13,333 bases of DNA from Bacillota bacterium (GTDB taxonomy: Bacteria > Bacillota > Clostridia > Christensenellales > UMGS416). The translations under genes and the position numbers were made by a program. The notes beneath the pieces were generated by a model. The model was not told the origin of the DNA, made no database searches, and saw only the letters and a list, made by a program, of their open reading frames with translations. The stretch lies in the NCBI GenBank assembly GCA_023428265.1, contig JAEYYW010000061.1:1-13333 (forward strand). Direction: 5' to 3'. Position 1 is the stretch's first letter. Each line of letters begins with the position of its first letter. Positions 7,615 through 13,333 of this stretch are shown piece by piece.

Positions 7615-8392
7615 ACTGGACGCGGACACCCGCGCATTGCTGGAAGAATTGAGCGGCAGGCTTGATGCGTGTGCAACGCCGCCGGCACCGCCGTCCATCC
7701 GCGAAAGCGTTGCCCGCCATGCCTCGGAATTGCTGCTCGCCAAACCATCGGCGGCACAATCGTTGTGGCATCAGCTGCGCATTCAAGCCCGGTTTTTGCC
7801 CTGGTGGTATTACGCGGCCAGCGCAGTGCTCTGCGTGGTCGCCGTCATGCTGCTGCGCCTGATGCCCTATGACGATGCCGCCCGCATCGGTCTGGTCATC
7901 GGCATGGCGCCGCTGCCGGCACTTTTGGGCCTGCTGGAGCTTTTCCACGGCGCCGACGAAGGCATGGGCGAAATTGAAAGCGCCTGCCGCTACTCACCTG
8001 CACGGGTGATGAGCGCCCGAATGCTGATCGTGGGCGTGATTTCAGCGTGCATCGCCGCCGCCATCGGCATGGCCTCAGGGATCACCCAGGGGTGGGTGGC
8101 TGCCGGCGTGGTCGTGGTGCCGTTCTGCGGCGGCTCGGCGCTGGGGCTGTTGCTCTCGGCAGCGCTGCGGGGCCGGGCCTCCAGCGCCCAGGTGGCATTG
8201 GCGATCGCGCTGACCAATGGCGTGGCTGCGGCCGCGGTGAATTCCGGCATCGGCAACCACGATATGGCGCTCACACCGGTCGGTTGGGTGCTGGCGATGG
8301 CGGTTTCCGCCATTGCCCTGGGGGTTGCCGTCAAGACCCTGTCTTCCGAACACTCCAAGCTGATGGAAAGGAAACTGCTGCAATGGAACTGA
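7595..8392 (+). CDS. Six-helix membrane protein, candidate anti-sigma factor
   Basis: A 265-residue protein with a soluble N-terminus of about 66 residues (presumably cytoplasmic) and six predicted hydrophobic helices (about 68-88, 97-117, 142-162, 166-190, 197-215, 228-248), then a short charged tail. A segment between helices 2 and 3 (MGEIESACRYSPARVMSARM) resembles the E.E...RYS....AR motif seen in membrane proteins beside clostridial ECF sigma genes. No zinc-binding HxxxCxxC motif of the ZAS anti-sigma class is present. The start overlaps the sigma gene by 20 bases behind GAGAGGAG, and the stop overlaps the ATPase start, so the three are probably translationally coupled. Immediate position after an ECF sigma gene is the main reason to propose sequestration of the sigma factor at the membrane; it could instead be a transporter subunit. 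Confidence 0.8.
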   Translation: MNRNLSELDADTRALLEELSGRLDACATPPAPPSIRESVARHASELLLAKPSAAQSLWHQLRIQARFLPWWYYAASAVLCVVAVMLLRLMPYDDAARIGLVIGMAPLPALLGLLELFHGADEGMGEIESACRYSPARVMSARMLIVGVISACIAAAIGMASGITQGWVAAGVVVVPFCGGSALGLLLSAALRGRASSAQVALAIALTNGVAAAAVNSGIGNHDMALTPVGWVLAMAVSAIALGVAVKTLSSEHSKLMERKLLQWN

Positions 8393-9258
8393 GCGTATCG
8401 AACCTGACCAAAACCTATGGCAAGAAAGTGGCTGTGGACAATCTCTCCTTCAGGCTGGGCGGCGGTGTGTATGGCCTGCTGGGCCCCAACGGCTCCGGCA
8501 AAACCACGCTGATGCGCATGCTCACCGGCATCCTGGAGCCCACCGCCGGCACCGTTGCGCTGGATGGCAAGCCCATTGAAGAGCTGGGCGAAACCTTCCG
8601 GGCGATGCTGGGCTATCTGCCGCAGGAGTTCGGCTTTTACCGGGGCTTCACGGGGCTCGATACGCTGCGCTACATCGCCGCGCTCAAGGGTCTGGACCGC
8701 AAGCAAACGGAAAAGCGGGTGGAGGAACTGCTGGAAACGGTGGGCCTCACCGCAGATGCCAAGCGGCGTGTCAGCGGCTACTCCGGAGGCATGCGCCGCA
8801 GGCTGGGCATCGCCCAGGCGCTGCTCAACAACCCGGATATCCTGATCCTGGACGAGCCCACCGCAGGCCTCGATCCGCAGGAGCGGGTGCGATTCCGCAA
8901 CATGATCTCGGAAATCGCCGCGTCGCGGCTGGTGCTGCTTTCCACCCACATCGTCAGCGACATTGAGCACATCGCGGGGCAGGTGCTGCTGATGAAGGAG
9001 GGCCGGCTGCTGCGTATGGCCACGCCGCATGACATTGTGCAGGAAGCCCGGGGCCGCGTGTGGACGGTGCGCGCCAGCCGCGAGCAGGCGGAGGCGCTCA
9101 AGAAGCACTACCCCATTGGCAATCTACGCAATGTGGAGGGCGGCGTGGAGCTGCGCATCGTGGGCGACGACGCGCCGCAGCTGCCCGGCGTGGTGCCTGC
9201 CGAGCCGGGTCTCGAGGATGTGTATCTGTATCATTTCCGCCAGGCCAGTGGGGAGTGA
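8383..9258 (+). CDS. ABC transporter ATP-binding protein
   Basis: A complete 291-residue ABC ATPase that would power the permeases encoded just downstream. Walker A is GPNGSGKT (residues 34-41), the Q-loop glutamine is in YLPQEFG (Q81), the signature is YSGGM (133-137, a common variant of LSGGQ in this exporter class), Walker B is ILILDEP (153-159), followed by the D-loop GLD and the switch histidine in LSTHI (H189). About 75 residues after the nucleotide-binding core form a C-terminal extension typical of CcmA/DrrA-like exporters. The start ATG at 8383 lies inside the end of the preceding gene (10-base overlap) with GGAAAGGAA upstream. It is the only ATPase in view for at least four permeases, so it probably pairs with several of them. 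Confidence 0.96.
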   Translation: MELSVSNLTKTYGKKVAVDNLSFRLGGGVYGLLGPNGSGKTTLMRMLTGILEPTAGTVALDGKPIEELGETFRAMLGYLPQEFGFYRGFTGLDTLRYIAALKGLDRKQTEKRVEELLETVGLTADAKRRVSGYSGGMRRRLGIAQALLNNPDILILDEPTAGLDPQERVRFRNMISEIAASRLVLLSTHIVSDIEHIAGQVLLMKEGRLLRMATPHDIVQEARGRVWTVRASREQAEALKKHYPIGNLRNVEGGVELRIVGDDAPQLPGVVPAEPGLEDVYLYHFRQASGE

Positions 9259-9287
9259 GCGATGGGCAGGCTGGTTGGGTGGGAGCT

Positions 9288-9374
9288 ATGCTCGAGCTGG
9301 GCGTGCCGCTGGCAATGACAGTGCTGTTCTCCCTGTTTTCTTACCGCGCTTTTTTACGCCGCCCCAGAATCTAG
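9288..9374 (+). pseudogene. C-terminal remnant of an ABC-2 permease (or 28-residue membrane microprotein)
   Basis: A 28-codon frame encodes one hydrophobic helix ending SYRAFLRRPRI. It aligns with the last helix and tail of the permease encoded next (CWLAKRAFLRRRRA) and of the second permease (YWLAQRAVLRRRKV). The frame extends upstream to a GTG at 9255 whose GTGA overlaps the ATPase stop codon. The simplest reading is an ancient permease copy reduced by deletion to its 3' end, which still supplies the ribosome binding site (TAGGAGGAT) of the next gene. GGTGGGAG before ATG 9288 means it could still be translated as a small membrane protein. Confidence 0.6.
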
Positions 9375-9382
9375 GAGGATCT

Positions 9383-10570
9383 ATGAAAACGCTGCTCGCT
9401 TACGAACTTAAGAAGCTGCTCAACCGAAAAATCCTCTGGGTGGCGCTGGCGTTGGGGATGGCGCTTCTGGTGTGGCTTGATATGTCTATAATCAATAACA
9501 CCAGTTATGCGCAGGGCTGGCACGATGTCTACGCAAAGTACGAAGGCCAGGTTGCGACCGAAGCCCTGCAGCAACGTATGCAAGAAGATTTCAGCAGTTA
9601 CGTCGCCGCCCACCCGGGCGACTTTCAAGAGGCATGGCGCGACGACCAGACCGGCGCCGTGCACTATATGGCGAACGACTCCGGCTATAACTACGGCATC
9701 AGCGACGCCTACAACTGGCTGAGCCAGGGAATGACAGTGGAATCTGTCGAAGCGCAATATCTCGACGCGAAGCAACAACTGGAAAACGGCGTGAGCCAAG
9801 ACGGAACCCCACTGGGTTATAACGACATTCGCTTCTATGAAAAAATCGTACGCAATGGGCTTAGGACGCCGATCATTCACGATGCCCTGTTCTGGCTGGA
9901 AGTTTTTTATCAAGCCCGAGGTATATCAACTGGGATTTTGACGCTGGCTGTGGCAGTTCTGGCACTGTTGGGGCTGTTTAACGGCGAAGCCTCCGCACGC
10001 ATGGAAGCTGTCGTGCTGTCAGCCCGGTATCGCCAGCGGTTGGCATCGGCCAAGTTGGTGTCCGGAGGCATTGTTGTGATCGTGTTCACGATGTTCTATT
10101 TGGCGTTACATATAGGGTTGAGCATCTTGGTTTACGGCCTGACAGGCATGGACGCTCCGGCCCAAACGGTTTTCTCGGCGATGGACACGACGGCGCTCAC
10201 TGCGGGAACAGTCGGTTTTCTGATTCTGCTGGTAAAGGCCTTGGCCATAATGGCCTGCGCGTCAGCAGTCGCGTGGGCATCCGCACGATTTCGGAATCCG
10301 CTAATGTCGCTGCTGGCGGCGGCAGCTGTGCTGGCTGTGACAATGCTGGTTATGGTTGTGAGTGCAATACCGGATTACTACAACTCTCCCGTCCTGACCG
10401 CAATTCTGGAACACGCCGCGCTGTTGCCCCTGAAAGTCACGCTGGATGATGTTCTATACGAGGTCGCACGTCCGCCGCAACTGACATGCTTGCTGGTTTT
10501 TCCTGTTGTATTTACCGCTCTGTTCTGCTGGCTAGCCAAGCGGGCATTTCTGAGACGACGCAGGGCATAA
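9383..10570 (+). CDS. ABC-2-like exporter permease, paralogue 1
   Basis: A 395-residue integral membrane protein with a basic N-terminal amphipathic segment (YELKKLLNRK), first helix about 17-36, a large hydrophilic domain about 37-182 expected outside the membrane, then about five helices (about 183-200, 225-253, 275-300, 306-328, 366-387) and a basic tail RRRRA. After helix 2 it has LFNGEASARMEAVVLSARYRQ, matching the F..E...R....LSA..R..R..AK element of ABC-2 permeases, thought to contact the ATPase. The outer domain carries YEGQVATEALQ and YVAAHPGDF, both conserved in paralogue 2. ATG at 9383 follows an excellent GGAGG. It most likely forms the channel for export with the upstream ATPase. 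The substrate is unknown; lipid, peptide or antimicrobial are all possible. Confidence 0.88.
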   Translation: MKTLLAYELKKLLNRKILWVALALGMALLVWLDMSIINNTSYAQGWHDVYAKYEGQVATEALQQRMQEDFSSYVAAHPGDFQEAWRDDQTGAVHYMANDSGYNYGISDAYNWLSQGMTVESVEAQYLDAKQQLENGVSQDGTPLGYNDIRFYEKIVRNGLRTPIIHDALFWLEVFYQARGISTGILTLAVAVLALLGLFNGEASARMEAVVLSARYRQRLASAKLVSGGIVVIVFTMFYLALHIGLSILVYGLTGMDAPAQTVFSAMDTTALTAGTVGFLILLVKALAIMACASAVAWASARFRNPLMSLLAAAAVLAVTMLVMVVSAIPDYYNSPVLTAILEHAALLPLKVTLDDVLYEVARPPQLTCLLVFPVVFTALFCWLAKRAFLRRRRA

Positions 10571-10579
10571 GGAGATTTT

Positions 10580-11794
10580 ATGAAAACACTGCTCGCTTAC
10601 GAATTCAAAAAGCTGCTCAACCGAAAAATCTTCTGGATTGCGCTGGCGCTCTGCGTCGGGATGTGGGTGCAGGTGCGGGCCATCGGCATCATCAATGAGC
10701 GATTCAGCGGCTCGGTGCAGGCGGAGCGGGATGTCCTCCGGCAATATGAAGGCCAGGTGATCACCGAAGCCCTCCAGGCCCGCATACAGCAGGACTTTGA
10801 ACGCTACGTCGCCGCCCATCCCGACCGCTTTTCATTGATGCAGATGGATGAGAACGATCCGGGCAGCAAGGAAGAGTATTGGCCGAACGAGGCAGCGACG
10901 AGATATGAAAGCAGTGTGTGGGCCACTTATTACAACCTGATTGGCAACCGGTCGCTGGAAGACCAGCAGGAGTTTGTGCGCTTCGCGCAGCAGCGGCTGG
11001 ACAAGGGCACCACCGAGCAGGGCAAGCCGCTGACCTATCAGGACCGGCGAACATATCAGGAAGTTGTGAAGGAAGGTGCGATCCCGGCAGTGGTCCACTA
11101 TACCAGGGGCTGGGAGGAGTTTTATCAGGGCATCGATGAAAACGGCTTTATGGCTATTGTTGTGATCGGCTTGGCGCTGCTGGGGCTGTTCAACGGCGAA
11201 GCTTCGGCTCATATGGATGCTGTTTTTCTGACGGCCAAAGCCCGACGGCGGGCTGTTGCGGCCAAACTGCTGGCAGCCACTGCGGTTGCAACCGGCATTG
11301 CTGCGCTGTTTTTCGGGCTGCGGTTTGCGGCGGTGGCCTTTGCTTGGGGGCTGGATGGCGCGACGCTGCCCGTGAGCGCGATGAACAGAGACTATGGTGT
11401 CGGCACGATGCCCATCCTGCCCGCCTTCGCGCTTTCGGCGTTGGTGCTGGCGTTGGCCGCCGTGGCCTGCGGCGCCATTGTGGCCTGGGCATCGGCCCGG
11501 TTCCGCAACGGGTTGCTGACACTGCTGGCGGGCGGCGGCATCCTGGCCGCCATGGCACTGGTGTGGGACTTCAGGCCGCAGCTGTTCCAGCCTATCTATG
11601 GCACACTGGCGTTTGATTGGATACACAATTTTTTGTCTGCGCTGCCGGTTACCGTATTGCGGGATACCTATAATCTGGCGGAACAAATCAGCCAGCCCTC
11701 CCTGTTGGTTCTGCTGCTGGCTGTGCCCACCGGGTTGACGGTGCTGCTCTATTGGCTGGCGCAGCGGGCGGTGTTGCGCCGCAGGAAGGTGTGA
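10580..11794 (+). CDS. ABC-2-like exporter permease, paralogue 2
   Basis: A 404-residue paralogue of the preceding permease with the same plan: basic start (YEFKKLLNRK), helix 1 about 16-37, an extracytoplasmic domain to about residue 188 with YEGQVITEALQ and YVAAHPDRF, and about five more helices, ending RRRKV. It also has LFNGEASAHMDAVFLTAKARRR. Its first 57 bases match those of paralogue 1 at 52 positions, much closer than most of the rest, pointing to recent duplication or gene conversion. It starts nine bases after the previous stop behind AAGGAG, and its last codons include the AGGAAGG run before the next gene. Together with paralogue 1 it may form a heterodimeric channel. Confidence 0.88.
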   Translation: MKTLLAYEFKKLLNRKIFWIALALCVGMWVQVRAIGIINERFSGSVQAERDVLRQYEGQVITEALQARIQQDFERYVAAHPDRFSLMQMDENDPGSKEEYWPNEAATRYESSVWATYYNLIGNRSLEDQQEFVRFAQQRLDKGTTEQGKPLTYQDRRTYQEVVKEGAIPAVVHYTRGWEEFYQGIDENGFMAIVVIGLALLGLFNGEASAHMDAVFLTAKARRRAVAAKLLAATAVATGIAALFFGLRFAAVAFAWGLDGATLPVSAMNRDYGVGTMPILPAFALSALVLALAAVACGAIVAWASARFRNGLLTLLAGGGILAAMALVWDFRPQLFQPIYGTLAFDWIHNFLSALPVTVLRDTYNLAEQISQPSLLVLLLAVPTGLTVLLYWLAQRAVLRRRKV

Positions 11795-11800
11795 GGAGGC

Positions 11801-13036
11801 ATGTTAACGCTGATTGCCTTTGAGTTCAAAAAGCTCTTCAGCAGCAAGGCCATGTGGGCTACACTAGCCCTTACGCTGCTGCTGATAGGTAATGGCATGA
11901 AATACCCCATCAATAGCAGAATCAATGGCGCGGTGCAGGGTATGCGTGATGCTGTCGCACCTTTTGAAGGAAAGGTGCTGACCGATTCGGTGGCAAACCA
12001 AGCCCAGGCACTACTACTGCATTATATTGAAATCCATCCTGATTCTTTCAGTCAATTGGACAATCAAAATTCAAGCGATATAACATTGCCTGTACCAATC
12101 AATTCCAACGAATATGCTTGGGGCTATTGGACCATCCTGAGTCATTTGGCGCAGGGTAACACAGTGGAAAAAAAACAAGCCAATACACAGCTTCTGCAGG
12201 AACATTTGGACAGCGGGGTCTTCGAGAATGGCCACAAGTTGACCGACGCTGACAGGCAGAGCGACCTAATGCAAATCGAAGACAACAATCATCCCGTAGT
12301 CATCCGCTATGCAGCCGGTTGGGAAGAACTTCCCTTTGCTTTGCAAGGAGTATTGGGAATGAGCTTATTCGCATTGTTATTGATTGGATTAACTGCGCTC
12401 TTTGCCAATGAACACAGCACGCGGATGGATTGTGTTCTGTTGAGCACCAAACATCACCGGCAGGCGATTGGTGCAAAGGTTGCCGTTTCGATTATATATG
12501 CTGTGGTGTTATGTACATTGCTCCTGGGAGCTTCTCTTGCCTCCATAGCGCTGACCTATGGATTGGATGGAGGCCAGTATACGATACGGGAACTGAAGGA
12601 CATTTATTGGAACCTAACCTATGGAAACCCTTATAATTCAATGCCGGTGAGCGCCCCATATCTACCGGCATTTACACTATCGATTCTTGCAGCAGCCGCT
12701 TGCGCGGCGCTCATTGCGCTGGCATCGTCGCTATTCCGGCATCCGATGGCAATGTTGGGCGCAGCGCTTGCGGTTATAGCTGTGCAGTTTCTCCCGGCTA
12801 TTGTAAGCCAAAACGGAATATCCATTACCGATTCAGCATCAATCAGTATGATTCCAACCAATATGCAAATGCTCTCAGCCTCAATGCCGGCATATCAACT
12901 AATAAACCTGACGAACATCACAACACCTATCGTCAACGGCGCACCAATATGGCAATTCGCGGTTGCACCGGCTTTATTGGGTATTGCTGCAGCGATTACC
13001 ACACCGCTGGTTTTCTGCCGCCGCAGGAAGGTGTGA
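11801..13036 (+). CDS. ABC-2-like exporter permease, paralogue 3
   Basis: A 411-residue diverged paralogue: FEFKKLFSSK start, helix 1 about 17-30, an outer domain to about residue 182 with FEGKVLTDSV and YIEIHPDSF, then about five helices and the tail RRRKV. The element FANEHSTRMDCVLLSTKHHRQ matches the ATPase-contact motif of its relatives. GAGGAGG lies directly before ATG 11801, six bases after the previous stop. Its base composition is visibly more AT-rich than its neighbours (for example around 12050-12130 and 12480-12660), and codon choice is less GC-biased, which may reflect a different history or relaxed constraint. The reading frame is intact. Confidence 0.87.
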   Translation: MLTLIAFEFKKLFSSKAMWATLALTLLLIGNGMKYPINSRINGAVQGMRDAVAPFEGKVLTDSVANQAQALLLHYIEIHPDSFSQLDNQNSSDITLPVPINSNEYAWGYWTILSHLAQGNTVEKKQANTQLLQEHLDSGVFENGHKLTDADRQSDLMQIEDNNHPVVIRYAAGWEELPFALQGVLGMSLFALLLIGLTALFANEHSTRMDCVLLSTKHHRQAIGAKVAVSIIYAVVLCTLLLGASLASIALTYGLDGGQYTIRELKDIYWNLTYGNPYNSMPVSAPYLPAFTLSILAAAACAALIALASSLFRHPMAMLGAALAVIAVQFLPAIVSQNGISITDSASISMIPTNMQMLSASMPAYQLINLTNITTPIVNGAPIWQFAVAPALLGIAAAITTPLVFCRRRKV

Positions 13037-13039
13037 GCC

Positions 13040-13333
13040 ATGCCGCGCATCATTTGGTATGAACTGAAAAAGCTCTTCAGCCTGCCCGTGCTGGTGCTGT
13101 GGGCTGCCGCGGCGGTAATCCTGCTTGCATCAATGGCGGGGCGGTATGCCAACATGACCGGCCAGGCCTCGATGGACGGGGCGGGCATCCGGGCGGTTTC
13201 AATGGAATATGCCGGGCCGCTCAATCAGGATCTGGCCGATCGTGCACTTAGGGATTGGCGGGCGCTGCCCGATGAATGGAGCAGCCGGGATACATCGGAG
13301 GCGGCCGCCCGCCGCATGGTGCTGCGCACGCTA
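13040..13333 (+). CDS. ABC-2-like exporter permease, paralogue 4 (3' end outside the window)
   Basis: From ATG 13040, three bases after the previous stop, the frame is open to the right edge (98 codons). It begins IWYELKKLFSLP with a helix at about 14-33, then enters an outer domain with MEYAGPLNQDL, which aligns with the YEGQV.TEAL segment of the other permeases. This is a fourth member of the tandem permease family, GC-rich again unlike paralogue 3. Its ribosome binding site is AGGAAGG within the last codons of the preceding gene. Confidence 0.85.
   Translation, partial: MPRIIWYELKKLFSLPVLVLWAAAAVILLASMAGRYANMTGQASMDGAGIRAVSMEYAGPLNQDLADRALRDWRALPDEWSSRDTSEAAARRMVLRTL

Noticed and set aside
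8047..8382. A 112-residue N-terminal extension of the ABC ATPase
   Set aside because: The family starts a few residues before the conserved first strand, exactly at ATG 8383, and the extension is an out-of-frame shadow of the membrane protein gene.
7990..9108. A 372-codon minus-strand open frame opposite the membrane protein and ATPase genes
   Set aside because: It is antisense to genes with unmistakable motifs (Walker A and B, signature) and has no recognisable domain.
9029..9382. A 118-residue N-terminal extension of permease 1
   Set aside because: It shadows the ATPase end in another frame; the paralogues all start at MKTLLAYE-like sequence and GGAGG precedes ATG 9383.

Overview
The window looks like chromosomal DNA from a GC-rich member of the Bacillota, most likely a gut-type Clostridia lineage. 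This is inferred from strong Shine-Dalgarno sequences, large repeat-built surface proteins with a C-terminal membrane anchor, and an ECF sigma factor operon carrying an ABC-2 exporter. No rRNA, tRNA, CRISPR array or intact mobile element was seen, and no species is claimed.

Left part (1-6761): two convergent genes for cell-surface proteins. The first (plus strand, 5' end outside the window) carries four cadherin-like beta-sandwich repeats, a Thr/Pro/Ala linker, a carboxypeptidase-regulatory/SpaA-like domain, a further beta-rich domain and a membrane anchor. A strong hairpin terminator follows it. The second (minus strand, about 1541 residues) has a signal peptide, a glycine-rich array of GAGIGGG-type repeats, one Ig-like domain, eight further Ig/MBG-like modules of two types, and a membrane anchor. 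Neither protein shows an LPXTG sortase motif.

Middle (6762-7074): a 313-bp divergent control region. It holds a near-consensus extended -10 promoter for the big minus-strand gene, two adjacent 10-bp palindromes inside a larger inverted repeat, a possible face-to-face promoter on the plus strand, and a perfect 12-bp hairpin in the leader of the minus-strand gene.

Right part (7075-13333): a tightly packed plus-strand operon. In order it encodes an ECF sigma factor, a six-helix membrane protein that is a candidate anti-sigma factor, an ABC ATPase, a 28-codon leftover of a permease C-terminus, three complete ABC-2-like permeases, and the start of a fourth that runs off the right edge. Genes overlap or are separated by a few bases, which suggests translational coupling. 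The permeases are paralogues sharing a large extracytoplasmic domain between helices 1 and 2. The layout resembles the Bacillus subtilis sigY operon (sigma factor, membrane regulators, ABC ATPase and permease) but with an expanded set of permeases. A reasonable inference is an envelope-stress or antimicrobial-response exporter whose control region is shared with a giant surface protein. The substrate cannot be told from sequence.
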